Assembly: GCA_026413885.1 (NCBI GenBank)
Contig: JAOAKA010000006.1
Coordinates: 1-58,323 of the forward strand
Source: Sulfolobales archaeon
GTDB taxonomy: Archaea > Thermoproteota > Thermoprotei_A > Sulfolobales > NBVN01
Length of the DNA stretch: 58,323 nucleotides
Direction: 5' to 3'
Below, piece by piece: positions 24,440 through 32,634 of this stretch. Position numbers and translations under genes: made by a program. Positions within the stretch are counted from its first letter, which is position 1. Each line of letters starts with the position of its first letter. Below the pieces are notes generated by a model. That model had not been told where the DNA came from. It made no database searches and saw only the letters and a program-made list of their open reading frames with translations.

Positions 24440-26341
24440 CTACTTTCTCTCTAACTTAAATGGTTCTACAACACTCCCGTACCTAGCTCTCAGGTCTTCA
24501 AGCTTTCTCTTCTGCTCTGTGAGTATTTCAAATAGTTTCCGCGGTGTATCGGGAATTTCTGAGTATATACTCCAAATCCTCCTGGTTTTCTCTAGGTACT
24601 GGTCCACTCTTATGCTGAATTCCTTTAAGTATCTCTCCTCGCTATATGTCTTTCCAAGATATTCATCGAACAATCTAGCTAAGTCACTGTAGGTGGGTAT
24701 ATACCCTACAGGAGTTTCAATAGCTTCTACATCTCCGTGAACTCTGAGCTCCATCCACTTCAGCCAGGCTTTCTTATCTACTTTATTCGCTATGTATCTT
24801 CCGAACTCATCCTTCAGGAAGTAGTTGACGCTAAAGACCTTAGGCTTTACTGTGAGATTCTCACCGAACTCGAAGTGTAGCTCTAAGAACTTTCCGGGAG
24901 ATATAGAGAGAAAGTCCAACATAGCGAATGGATTAAACTCCATCTCACCTACTTTCTCTAGAACAGCAGCTGTCTTCTCTGACTCAAGTGAAGCTCCAAT
25001 AGTCACTACTCCGTGATCCCAGTTGAATGCCTCTAAAACAGGTGGGAGGGTTCTAGGGTCGCGACCACCGAAAATCATTCCGTGTATTGGGACACCCAGT
25101 GGGTGGTCTATTCTAGGGTCTAAGTTCTTTAGATACCTAATAGACGTAGTAAATCTAGCGTTGGGATGTGAAGGCGGTATCTCCAGACCACTCCCATCCT
25201 TCATACCGGGCCACCACCTACCTGCGTAATTTAATCCAGAACCTAGCGCGCTCTCCTTACCTCTCCACCAAACCTCACCACCATCCTTCAGCAGCACATT
25301 TGAGAATATCACTTCGGTATCTGGTGATGTGAGAATCTCATATATATCTGGGTCGTCGGCGGGATTCACACCGTCTATAATTCCAAACATTCCTACCTCT
25401 GGATTCACCCCTCTAGCTAAACCACCCACATTCTTAATTATAGCTATGTCGTCTCCAACTACTGTATCTGCTGAAAAAACTGTTGATGTTTTCCCACATC
25501 CAGCGGGAAACGCACCAGTAAAGTAGGTAACTCTGCCTCCAGGACCTCTCACACCAGCTATAAACATGTGCTCACACAGCCACTTCTCCCTATAGCCTAC
25601 GTACACACAGAGTCTGAGCATCAGCTTCTTCAAGCCTACAGAATTTCCAGCGTATTGAGTATTAACACTGTATACTGTGCTATCTTCAATATCTATGAAT
25701 ATCCTCCTTCTATCTACATTCACACTCCAGCCGTCTCGATCTCTCACACCGGCAGAGTGAAAGAATTTAGCGTATCTGAGATTCGACGCTTTCTTCACGA
25801 ATTCATCGTAGCAGTTTCTATACAGTATATTCTCGCTGTGGATAACGTACGCAGAATCTGTTAGCTGAACTGCGTACATTGTGAAATCGGAGTCAGGCGG
25901 TCCGAAGCAGTAGAAGGCTATAAACATCTCTCTGCCCTCCATAATACCTCTCGATATTTCTCTAATCTCTCTGAGACCTACATCTCTATCGTAGGTATTT
26001 ACTAGAGGTATCGGAGTTCCTCCTTGTGTTAACACTCTAGTATTCTTTCTATCTCTAGCTAAGTCTCTAGGTCCATCGAAGTGGGCTGTATGTCTAGGAA
26101 TATTGGTCGGAAGTTCCTCACCTCTTTCCAGAGACACTTTCGCGACATAGGCAATGTCTTCACTACTATTCGTAACAACGTAAACTGATGAAGGTCTGGC
26201 TAGCTTGACCATATCGGTAATCCACTTCAGTATAGACTGGTCATTGATGGCGGCGAGCTTCCTGTAAGACTCGGGGTCGAGAGTCTGCTGAAGATATGTT
26301 AAAAATTCGGCATCGGAATTTAAATTGGAACTGGAAACCAT
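24440..26341 (-). CDS. pckG: Phosphoenolpyruvate carboxykinase, GTP type
   Basis: 633 residues, the usual length for GTP-dependent PEPCK, which interconverts oxaloacetate and PEP in gluconeogenesis or anaplerosis. The kinase-1a P-loop FPAGCGKTST lies near residues 278-287, with the Cys typical of GTP-type enzymes. It is followed by the kinase-2 segment VVGDDIAII. Upstream is the substrate-binding RVLTQGGTPIPL region, and later FGGRDPRTLPPV and FNWDHGV. The gene has its own promoter region shared with the divergent Lsm gene, and the ROK kinase follows after 16 bases. ATG start. Confidence 0.95.
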   Translation of the reverse strand: MVSSSNLNSDAEFLTYLQQTLDPESYRKLAAINDQSILKWITDMVKLARPSSVYVVTNSSEDIAYVAKVSLERGEELPTNIPRHTAHFDGPRDLARDRKNTRVLTQGGTPIPLVNTYDRDVGLREIREISRGIMEGREMFIAFYCFGPPDSDFTMYAVQLTDSAYVIHSENILYRNCYDEFVKKASNLRYAKFFHSAGVRDRDGWSVNVDRRRIFIDIEDSTVYSVNTQYAGNSVGLKKLMLRLCVYVGYREKWLCEHMFIAGVRGPGGRVTYFTGAFPAGCGKTSTVFSADTVVGDDIAIIKNVGGLARGVNPEVGMFGIIDGVNPADDPDIYEILTSPDTEVIFSNVLLKDGGEVWWRGKESALGSGLNYAGRWWPGMKDGSGLEIPPSHPNARFTTSIRYLKNLDPRIDHPLGVPIHGMIFGGRDPRTLPPVLEAFNWDHGVVTIGASLESEKTAAVLEKVGEMEFNPFAMLDFLSISPGKFLELHFEFGENLTVKPKVFSVNYFLKDEFGRYIANKVDKKAWLKWMELRVHGDVEAIETPVGYIPTYSDLARLFDEYLGKTYSEERYLKEFSIRVDQYLEKTRRIWSIYSEIPDTPRKLFEILTEQKRKLEDLRARYGSVVEPFKLERK

Positions 26342-26435
26342 TCTTCTAACTCCAAAATACGTCTAAGCAGAGCTAAAAAATCTATTAACACCCACATTAG
26401 AATTAAGTTACACAGTTTAGAGGGCGGTCACTCAT

Positions 26436-26482
26436 ATAGTGCTTTAAAAATCTTTTACGTATTAGTAGTTTAGTGAGTAGCT
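26436..26482 (+). promoter_or_regulatory. Promoter of the Lsm gene
   Basis: A TATA-like GCTTTAAAAATC at about 26440-26451 is roughly 35 bases before the GTG at 26483, and a short purine-rich GTGAG lies 5 bases before the start. The leftward PEPCK promoter must lie in the same 141-bp gap, but I cannot place it. Confidence 0.4.
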
Positions 26483-26752
26483 GTGTCCTCTCAAGCGAAG
26501 GGTGAGAATCCCCTCAAGATACTTAGAACAGGTATTGCGAAAAATATATTGGTGAAGGTAAAGAGTGGTTCAGCCTATGTTGGAAGATTGGTTATGGTAG
26601 ATAGCACTATGAATGTAGTTCTCAGTGACTGCAGAGAAATCACGTGGAACAGCGGAAATCTCGAAGTAGTAGCAGACTACGGCACTGTCTTGATAAGAGG
26701 CAGTCAGATAGTGTATGTAGCTATAAACTACGAATTTGAGGGGCAACCCTAA
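26483..26752 (+). CDS. Archaeal Sm-like (Lsm) RNA-binding protein
   Basis: 89 residues with the complete Sm fold: Sm1 motif from about residue 18 (IAKNILVKVKSGSAYVGRLV, then DSTMNVVLSDCREI) and the Sm2 end VLIRGSQIVYVAI. Archaeal Lsm proteins form heptameric rings that bind U-rich RNA and act in RNA metabolism. The SAM synthetase gene follows after 54 bases on the same strand but has its own TATA-like sequence. GTG start. Confidence 0.93.
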   Translation: MSSQAKGENPLKILRTGIAKNILVKVKSGSAYVGRLVMVDSTMNVVLSDCREITWNSGNLEVVADYGTVLIRGSQIVYVAINYEFEGQP

Positions 26753-26806
26753 TTCGACTGCACTCAGTATAAAGAATTTAACTGCTAGAGTACTAGAACA
26801 ACATAG

Positions 26807-28045
26807 GTGATAGCTATAGACTACGAGGAGCTTAAAATATCTGTAAATATCTTAAATACCACTCCAACTCATAGACTACCAGTAGAACTAACTGAGAGGA
26901 AAGGCTTAGGACATCCAGACTACATAGCTGATGCGGCAGCAGAAGCTTCTAGTGTAGCTCTATCTAAGTACTACCTCGAGAGATTTGGTGTAATTCTCCA
27001 CCACAATGTAGATAAAGTACTTGTTGTCGGTGGTCAGTCTAACCCAGTATTTGGTGGTGGTGAAGTCCTCCACCCAATATACGTAATAGTTGCTGGAAGA
27101 GCTACCGAGTTTGTTAATGTCGGTGGTTCTCTAGTGAGAATCCCGATTGGAACAATTATAGTTAGTGCGGTTAAAGAATGGATAAAGAGGAACTTCAGGT
27201 TTCTAGACCCAGATAGACACGTCGTAGTAGACTATATGATTAGAAGTGGGAGTGCGGATTTAGTAGCGACATACGAAGCTGGTGCTAAAAGTGTTCCTCT
27301 AGCAAATGATACAAGCTTTGGTGTGGGTTTCGCTCCCCTAACTTCTCTAGAGAGACTAGTTGTCTCTATCGAGAAAGAGCTTAACTCCCCAAGGTTTAAG
27401 AACGAACTTCCAGAGGTAGGTGAAGATATAAAGGTTATGGGGATGAGAACAGGCAGTAAGATTAGAGTAACTATAGCAGCAGCACTTATATCGCACTTGA
27501 TTCCAGACCCAGATCACTACATATCTGTTAAAGAAGAGATCAAAAACCGCATGCTAGATTTAGCGGTAAAGATAGCCCCAGGATTTGATGTAGAAATAGA
27601 TGTAAATACCGCAGACAACCCTAAACTCGGCGCATTCTATCTCACTGTAACTGGTACATCTGCTGAACACGGAGATGATGGTGCGACTGGTAGAGGTAAT
27701 AGAGCCTGTGGTTTAATAACACCTATGAGGAGAATGAGTCTTGAAGCAACTGCTGGTAAAAACCCTGTTAGTCACGTAGGAAAGCTATACAACGTCTTAG
27801 CGTATAGAATTGCGGAGAAAATAGTTAAAGAAATACCGAAGGTTCAAGAAGCATATGTTGAGCTACTATCTCAGATCGGGAAACCAATAACTAAGCCGCA
27901 GATAGCTAGTATATCTCTACTACTTGAAAATCCGGCGGAGGCGGAATCAGCAAGAAGATATGCTGAAGCAATAGCACGGGAAGAAATAAGTAAGATAACT
28001 TCTCTGACAGATCTAATAGTTAAAGAACAGGTTCAGCTATTCTAA
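26807..28045 (+). CDS. mat: Archaeal S-adenosylmethionine synthetase (MAT)
   Basis: 412 residues matching the archaeal-specific methionine adenosyltransferase family, which makes SAM from methionine and ATP. Family landmarks include [20 protein letters not shown] (about 26-46, with the HPDxxAD motif), [12 protein letters not shown], and the [17 protein letters not shown] glycine-rich segment near residues 283-300 that holds the nucleotide. A TATA-like AGTATAAAGAAT lies about 40 bases before the GTG start. A C/D-box RNA candidate begins just after the stop. Confidence 0.95.
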   Translation: MIAIDYEELKISVNILNTTPTHRLPVELTERKGLGHPDYIADAAAEASSVALSKYYLERFGVILHHNVDKVLVVGGQSNPVFGGGEVLHPIYVIVAGRATEFVNVGGSLVRIPIGTIIVSAVKEWIKRNFRFLDPDRHVVVDYMIRSGSADLVATYEAGAKSVPLANDTSFGVGFAPLTSLERLVVSIEKELNSPRFKNELPEVGEDIKVMGMRTGSKIRVTIAAALISHLIPDPDHYISVKEEIKNRMLDLAVKIAPGFDVEIDVNTADNPKLGAFYLTVTGTSAEHGDDGATGRGNRACGLITPMRRMSLEATAGKNPVSHVGKLYNVLAYRIAEKIVKEIPKVQEAYVELLSQIGKPITKPQIASISLLLENPAEAESARRYAEAIAREEISKITSLTDLIVKEQVQLF

Positions 28046-28053
28046 CTTTTTCC
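28044..28053 (+). terminator. Probable transcript end of SAM synthetase
   Basis: A pyrimidine-rich stretch with five consecutive T (ACTTTTTCCC) directly follows the stop codon. U-tracts of this kind terminate archaeal transcription. It also immediately precedes the C/D-box RNA candidate. Confidence 0.4.
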
Positions 28054-28104
28054 CTGATGATTGCTGGAAACCGGGTCTGAGTGTGATGAAAGGCCGGGTT
28101 ATGA
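28054..28104 (+). ncRNA. Candidate C/D-box sRNA (2'-O-methylation guide)
   Basis: The boxes occur in the right order: C box CTGATGA (28054-28060), D' box CTGA (28077-28080), C' box GTGATGA (28083-28089), and a degenerate D box ATGA (28101-28104). The guide segments are 16 and 11 bases, and the D'-C' spacer is 2 bases. Sizes fit archaeal C/D sRNAs that guide rRNA or tRNA methylation with L7Ae, Nop5 and fibrillarin. The weak points are the D box (CTGA expected) and the first base of the C box. It lies in the gap between SAM synthetase and moaC. Targets were not searched. Confidence 0.5.
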
Positions 28105-28207
28105 GGGTTTTAACTTATTTAAGCTCTCCAACACTGCGTCCTACTTAAATAATATTCTGTCTCCTCTACTATTTCTAAAGTTAATATAGGGGGTCTAAAT
28201 TCGATAT

Positions 28208-28675
28208 TTGGCTGCAGAGATGTATGTAAAGATGGTTGATATCGGCGGTAAGGACGAGGTTACTAGATCAGCGAGAGCTGAGGGATTGATAAAGCTAAGT
28301 CCTTCAACTATAAAGCTTATTAAAGAGGGGAGAGTAGAGAAGGGAGATGTCTTCACAGTCTCTAAAGTAGCTGCTATCTCTGCTGTTAAGAAGACTTCAG
28401 ATCTTCTACCTCTATGCCACAACATACCTATAGCTCACGTAGACGTAGCAATAGAGATTCTAGGTGAAGATAGTGTGAGAGTTGAAACTATAGTTAAGAC
28501 AGTGGCTAGAACAGGTGTAGAAATGGAGGCCTTAGTAGGAGCTACTGTAGCTCTACTCACTATATGGGATATGGTGAAGAAGTATGAGAAAACTGAAGAC
28601 GGTCAATATCCTCACACTAGGATAGAGTATATAAGAGTGATTGAGAAGGTTAAAGAAGTAGGGGGCAGCAGCTGA
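28208..28675 (+). CDS. moaC: Cyclic pyranopterin monophosphate synthase MoaC
   Basis: 155 residues covering the MoaC family: MVDIGGKDEVTRSARAEG at the start, the metal/substrate-binding LPLCHNIPIAHVDV (about 74-87) and VEMEALVGATVALLTIWDMVKK (about 110-131). It converts the MoaA product to cyclic pyranopterin monophosphate in molybdenum/tungsten cofactor synthesis. The listed start is TTG at 28208; ATG at 28220 is an alternative, and a TATA-like AAGTTAATATA about 30 bases upstream suits either. The last codons overlap, on the opposite strand, the tail of a tRNA-Gln 5' half. Confidence 0.93.
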   Translation: MAAEMYVKMVDIGGKDEVTRSARAEGLIKLSPSTIKLIKEGRVEKGDVFTVSKVAAISAVKKTSDLLPLCHNIPIAHVDVAIEILGEDSVRVETIVKTVARTGVEMEALVGATVALLTIWDMVKKYEKTEDGQYPHTRIEYIRVIEKVKEVGGSS

Positions 28676-28678
28676 GGT

Positions 28679-28716
28679 CCAGAGCCCCGCATCCTTGGCC
28701 GCTAGACGACCCGGCT
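28679..28716 (-). tRNA. 5' half of a split tRNA-Gln(CUG)
   Basis: Reading leftwards from 28716: acceptor strand AGCCGGG, then TC, a 4-bp D-stem with a canonical D-loop (A14, G15, GG at 18-19, A21), base 26 G, anticodon-stem strand CGGGG and loop bases CTCTGG up to position 37. This gives anticodon CTG; the starting A fits the A1-U72 pair of archaeal tRNA-Gln. After position 37 the sequence becomes GC-rich and unrelated to a tRNA 3' half. No T-arm is found nearby or elsewhere in the window on an unassigned site. A TTTATAAA box at 28741-28748 is at the right distance. A trans-spliced split tRNA is the best reading. Confidence 0.75.
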
Positions 28717-28740
28717 ACCAAATCAACTAACATAGAGACC

Positions 28741-28748
28741 TTTATAAA
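28741..28748 (-). promoter_or_regulatory. TATA box of the tRNA-Gln half gene
   Basis: TTTATAAA is centred about 28 bases before the first base of the tRNA half (28716). It supports active transcription of the half-gene rather than a decayed fragment. Confidence 0.6.
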
Positions 28749-28948
28749 TTTTAGCATTGTGACGGAATCTCGCTGAAGGATTTATCTAAAAACACTTCGA
28801 AGACAGATATTTCTCTCATCTTTAACTTCACTATCTCTATATATCTACAGGCTTCAGCAAGCTCGTTCTTTATCTCTATTAGACGTGTCTCCGAGCTGTG
28901 TTGAAATATGTGGATTAAACACTCTTTGATTACTTCATAGGTTAGAGC

Positions 28949-29425
28949 TCAACTAGCTGACTGAAGAAGTTTAACTAGTCGATCTGAGGTTTTAACCTTC
29001 TTTGTCTGAAATATATATCTAACACGGATATCTACTAAGTCTTCGTGTGAAGCTATTTTCTCGATAGCTCTAGCTAAACTCACATCATCGGGAGATACTA
29101 CTTTAACTAGTAGTGGATACTCCCCACTAACTTCGCAGACTTCTACAACTTCTACTTGATTTAACACATGCTGAAATACCGCACCTAGAGATTGAGGTTT
29201 TGGTTTAATTTCAACTACTGCTTGAGCAGTCATACCTAGTTTTGCTAGATCTACTTCTACTGTAAATCCAACTAAGACCCCCATAGATACAAGCTTTCTT
29301 ATTCTCGTGTACACTGTTGACACACCTAGGTTTAGCTTTGAAGCTATACTGCGTAGAGATGCTTTCGAATCTCTTACGAGTTCTATCAGTATCATTCTAT
29401 CTACATAGTCGGGTTTCTTAGACAC
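28949..29425 (-). CDS. Lrp/AsnC family transcriptional regulator
   Basis: 158 residues. An N-terminal helix-turn-helix (ILIELVRDSKASLRSIASKL, then GVSTVYTRIRKLVSMGVL) is followed by an alpha/beta RAM ligand-binding domain (VDLAKLGMTAQAVVEIKPKP ... VVEVCEVSGEYPLLVKVVS). Family members form dimers or octamers and sense amino acids. Archaeal members regulate amino acid metabolism or act globally. GTG start with GGTG five bases before it. A stand-alone gene; the target is unknown. Confidence 0.92.
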   Translation of the reverse strand: MSKKPDYVDRMILIELVRDSKASLRSIASKLNLGVSTVYTRIRKLVSMGVLVGFTVEVDLAKLGMTAQAVVEIKPKPQSLGAVFQHVLNQVEVVEVCEVSGEYPLLVKVVSPDDVSLARAIEKIASHEDLVDIRVRYIFQTKKVKTSDRLVKLLQSAS

Positions 29426-29512
29426 TGTGTCACCTACTTGAGATACCTATGTAAGTCTTTAAGTAGGGTAGTCAAACACTTAGTTGTAGGTTTAAAAATA
29501 TAGAAGCCGGCC

Positions 29513-29854
29513 TCACCGAGCAGTAGCTTCCTCTAAGTCGACGTATATTCTCCTGCAGAGAATGCAGAGAGCATCTCCAGCATCAACACTACCTTCAACA
29601 AGCTTTTTAGCCCATCTCCTTAACTCAGCAACATAGTCCTCCCTACTTAAGAGTTCTTCATACACCTTCTTACTCGATCTACGGCGTGACTTGTAGTTGC
29701 AGATAGCGGCTGGAGTAACTCCGAGAACTTTAGCTATTTGATATATACTTAATCCAAATTCCTTCTCCAATATAGCTACTAGAGCTGTTCTAATAGCTGG
29801 GAGCATGTATCTAACCTTCAGTTCGCACAGAGGCTTCTTCACATACTGCACCAA
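29513..29854 (-). CDS. COG2522-type helix-turn-helix regulator
   Basis: 113 residues. The central HTH reads FGLSIYQIAKVLGVTPAAIC (about 34-53), followed by NYKSRRR. The C-terminal part has a CILCRR cysteine pair (about 96-99). The arrangement matches archaeal predicted regulators of the COG2522 group, which are found next to, or fused with, thiamine or other cofactor genes; none is adjacent here. The TTG start lies shortly after an AT-rich promoter region, so the mRNA is probably leaderless. Cysteines might respond to redox or metal, which is inference. Confidence 0.75.
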   Translation of the reverse strand: MVQYVKKPLCELKVRYMLPAIRTALVAILEKEFGLSIYQIAKVLGVTPAAICNYKSRRRSSKKVYEELLSREDYVAELRRWAKKLVEGSVDAGDALCILCRRIYVDLEEATAR

Positions 29855-29961
29855 TTTAACACAGTTAATTATGTATATAAACTCTAGTGCTGCTAGAACA
29901 GTAAACCAGTTAAAGAAGTGGAAATTAAATACTTATAACTTTTAACACAACTATTTTTGGA

Positions 29962-30047
29962 GCCGGGGTCGCCTAGCCTGGCCAGGGCGCCGGCCTGCTA
30001 AGCCGGTGGGGGAACACCCCGCGCGGGTTCGAATCCCGCCCCCGGCG
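29962..30047 (+). tRNA. tRNA-Ser(GCU)
   Basis: 86-nt type II tRNA. The acceptor is GCCGGGG with CCCCGGC, the anticodon stem CCGGC/GCCGG with loop CTGCTAA gives anticodon GCT. There is a long variable arm (GGGG-AACA-CCCC region) and a T-arm GCGGG-TTCGAAT-CCCGC. The discriminator is G, as expected for serine, and CCA is not encoded. A TATA-like ACTTATAACT lies about 25-30 bases upstream (near 29931-29940). Confidence 0.95.
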
Positions 30048-30160
30048 CTAATTCAAACCGATTTACTCAAGTCTTTACTGTGGTGTTCTAGTGCAGCTTC
30101 TAGGTTAATTCATGGAACTTTACGTAAGTAGCGGTAAGCTCTTCTAATTGTTTACGAGGA

Positions 30161-31306
30161 CTAGAGCTCGGATACAGCTTCACTATATACTCTCTCGATC
30201 TGTGGGACTACTATATCCCATGAATATCTTTCTTCAGCTACTCTTCTTCCAATCTCTCCACAAGTCTCTCTAAGACTGCTATCACTCAGCATTATCGAGA
30301 TAGCTTCACCCAGCTCTCGCTCGCTATTTGGAGCAACTAAGAATCCAGCTCTACCCTCTGAGAGGACCTCTGGAATCCCACCCACAGACGTCGCGATTAC
30401 CGGGACTCCGGAAGCCATTGCTTCTAGAATTACTAATCCAAATGCTTCTGCTACTATAGATGGTGCTACAAATACATCACTCATTCTATATAGCTCTGGT
30501 AGAAGGCTATCTGAAACATAATTCATGAATATAACTCTGCTTTCCACTCCTAAGAGCTCGGCTCTCAACTTAAGAAAAGGTAACATATCTCCAGAACCAA
30601 CCATTACGAGAACTGCTCTACTATCGCTAATATTCGCAAAAGCGTTTAATAGTACGTGAGGACCTTTTCTATAGCTCATCCTACCTACATATAGAACTAC
30701 ACTTCTTCCAGACAACCCAAACATAGCTTTAATAGACTCTCTATCTCCAGCCGGTCTAAACACTCTCGTATCTACTCCATTAGGTATTATAGTGATTGGA
30801 GCGTCAGTGAAGTGCTTTATGAAAGTCTCAGCAGCTCTACTGACCGCAATCACTCTATTGGGGTACTTAAGGTAGGAAGAAAACACTGGAATAGTTAACC
30901 CAACAACATCCCAGAGCTCTGAATCGTGTGCGAATGAGATGCTGTGTGTCGTAAGTATGCTAGCTTTCCTCAAGATCCTCCCGGCTTTAACCGCCTTCAG
31001 AGCTAGTGGTGTAAATGCGTGATGCGAATGTATGATATCGAAACCTCTGAGAAACTCTGCTAGATCTCTAGATGACTTCATACTATACGTAATATTTACA
31101 TCGAATATAGGACTCACAAAGCCGGGGACTTTCACTAACTTCACACCACTTTGCTTCAACTCACTTTCCCTTCCTGTCGCTCGGTCGTTTGTGACTACGG
31201 TGACATCGTGTCCTCTATCTCTCAATTTAATTGCTAGATTATGCATATGTGTAGCTACACCACCTATCTTCGGGTAGTACCAGTCACTAACTAGTGCTAC
31301 TCTCAG
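30161..31306 (-). CDS. GT4-family glycosyltransferase, CTG start
   Basis: The first conventional start (ATG 31246) would delete the first strand of the N-terminal Rossmann domain. The frame is open upstream and encodes RVALVSDWYYPKIGGVATH, the canonical GT4 N-terminus, from a CTG at 31306; the only other codon before the stop is TCT. A GGTG motif ends 6 bases before the CTG. I therefore annotate CTG as start, 381 aa. The C-terminal domain has VLYVGRMSYRKGPHVLLNAF and the EX7E donor-binding motif EAFGLVILE. It probably builds surface polysaccharide, glycolipid or N-glycans from nucleotide sugars; donor and acceptor are unknown. Confidence 0.88.
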   Translation of the reverse strand: MRVALVSDWYYPKIGGVATHMHNLAIKLRDRGHDVTVVTNDRATGRESELKQSGVKLVKVPGFVSPIFDVNITYSMKSSRDLAEFLRGFDIIHSHHAFTPLALKAVKAGRILRKASILTTHSISFAHDSELWDVVGLTIPVFSSYLKYPNRVIAVSRAAETFIKHFTDAPITIIPNGVDTRVFRPAGDRESIKAMFGLSGRSVVLYVGRMSYRKGPHVLLNAFANISDSRAVLVMVGSGDMLPFLKLRAELLGVESRVIFMNYVSDSLLPELYRMSDVFVAPSIVAEAFGLVILEAMASGVPVIATSVGGIPEVLSEGRAGFLVAPNSERELGEAISIMLSDSSLRETCGEIGRRVAEERYSWDIVVPQIERVYSEAVSEL

Positions 31307-31483
31307 AGACTACACCAATACATCTATAGAACCTATAGAAATGGGGTTGTATAGCTATTCTCTGCGGACTCCATTTTAGAGTGAGAAAGTTTAAGACGGG
31401 GATGTACTTAAATACTCGATCTACAGCTAGATCTGGAGAACTGAAGACCTATAGGTAGTTTTAATCGTGCTAGCACTATCTAG

Positions 31484-32611
31484 TTGTGTACAGCGGTGTA
31501 TGTTAACAGTACCTCACTAAAGCTGCTTCTAAGACACAACTACTTCTACCTACTCTATCGAAGCACACTGTTCTTCAATAGGGTTACACTATCTACACGC
31601 TCTACTATAGGTAGACTACACCACATACAATTCCGCACTGAGTTAAGAAGGTTCTTTAGGAGGAGGTTGTTTAAATTCATCGCAGTCTTCACTGCTGTAG
31701 TACTCACTCTAGCTCTCATTCCGATTCCAGAAGTAGGGCTACCGGTAGAAGACATAGCTCTACCCAACAGTAGATTCGTAGTTGTAGATGGTGTTAAAAT
31801 TCACTACCTAGATGAAGGAACTGGAGACTGCACACTACTACTACTCCACGGTTTTGGATCTAGCACTCTATCTTGGAGATACGTCACAGGTTCTCTATCG
31901 CGCTACTGTAGAGTAGTGGCTTTCGATAGACCGGGCTTCGGTTTAACTGAGAGAGTAGATCCAGGAACTCTCTCCTACAATCCCTACACACATGAAGGAG
32001 TAATAGAGCTCACGCGTAGATTTATGGAGAAGTTAAACATCACCTACCCAGTGGTGATCGGTCACTCAGCTGGAGGTGGTTTAGCACTATCACTCGCAGT
32101 AAGACACCCAGAGCTAGTCGGTGCTCTAGTACTTGTAGCACCAGCATGGAAGCCGAGAGTAAAGCAGTGGTATGAAGATATACTCACCAACATGCCTCTA
32201 TCAGATAAGTACGGACCTATCTTAGTGAGAGGACTTGTAGGAGTGCTCGAGCGAGTACTGTGGAATGCTTGGTACAATAAGAGTCTACTGACTCCTGAAG
32301 TAGAGGAGGTGTATAAGTACCCGCTGAAAGCGAAAAACTGGGATAGAGGTCTCTACTGGATCTTGAAGTACTACGTATTTCCAGACCTTGAGAACTCTCT
32401 AGCTAGTCTCAGAACACCTACTGTAGTAATTCATGGAGATAGAGATGAGTTAGTGCCTCTCTCAGATAGTGTTGAGTTAAGTACTCTCGTAAACTGCTCA
32501 ATCATAGTTATGGAGAATATCGGTCACATCCCCCACGAGGAGTCTCCGGAAGAGTTTATTAAACATCTGACTGAGTTCTTGAGTAATCTGAGCAGCACCA
32601 AACTTCGGTAG
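31484..32611 (+). CDS. Alpha/beta hydrolase with N-terminal membrane anchor
   Basis: 375 residues. A basic N-terminal stretch of about 65 residues precedes a membrane helix (FIAVFTAVVLTLALIPI, about 66-82). The remainder is a complete alpha/beta hydrolase: oxyanion region LLHGFGSSTLSW, nucleophile elbow GHSAGG with Ser near residue 195, acid in HGDRDELVP and catalytic His in ENIGHIPHEE. It should act as an extracytoplasmic or membrane-bound esterase or lipase-like hydrolase; the substrate is unknown. The TTG at 31484 lies about 25 bases after a TTTTAA TATA-like element, suggesting a leaderless mRNA. A shorter start near the helix is possible. Confidence 0.85.
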   Translation: MCTAVYVNSTSLKLLLRHNYFYLLYRSTLFFNRVTLSTRSTIGRLHHIQFRTELRRFFRRRLFKFIAVFTAVVLTLALIPIPEVGLPVEDIALPNSRFVVVDGVKIHYLDEGTGDCTLLLLHGFGSSTLSWRYVTGSLSRYCRVVAFDRPGFGLTERVDPGTLSYNPYTHEGVIELTRRFMEKLNITYPVVIGHSAGGGLALSLAVRHPELVGALVLVAPAWKPRVKQWYEDILTNMPLSDKYGPILVRGLVGVLERVLWNAWYNKSLLTPEVEEVYKYPLKAKNWDRGLYWILKYYVFPDLENSLASLRTPTVVIHGDRDELVPLSDSVELSTLVNCSIIVMENIGHIPHEESPEEFIKHLTEFLSNLSSTKLR

Positions 32612-32634
32612 TGTGTAATACCGGATTTATGTGT

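Larger units (their letters stand above)
28672..28948. other. Intergenic region between moaC and the Lrp-type regulator
   Basis: Apart from the tRNA-Gln half, its tail and its TATA box (all right-to-left, 28660-28748), the remaining 200 bases up to 28948 show no ORF, no tRNA 3' half and no C/D-box pattern. No T-loop sequence is present on either strand, which rules out an ordinary intron-containing tRNA here. Confidence 0.6.

Noticed and set aside
28208-28716. Intron-containing tRNA-Gln whose 3' exon would lie inside moaC
   Set aside because: No T-arm or CCCGGCT acceptor strand occurs anywhere leftwards of the 5' half; the moaC frame is intact throughout, so a split gene is more likely.
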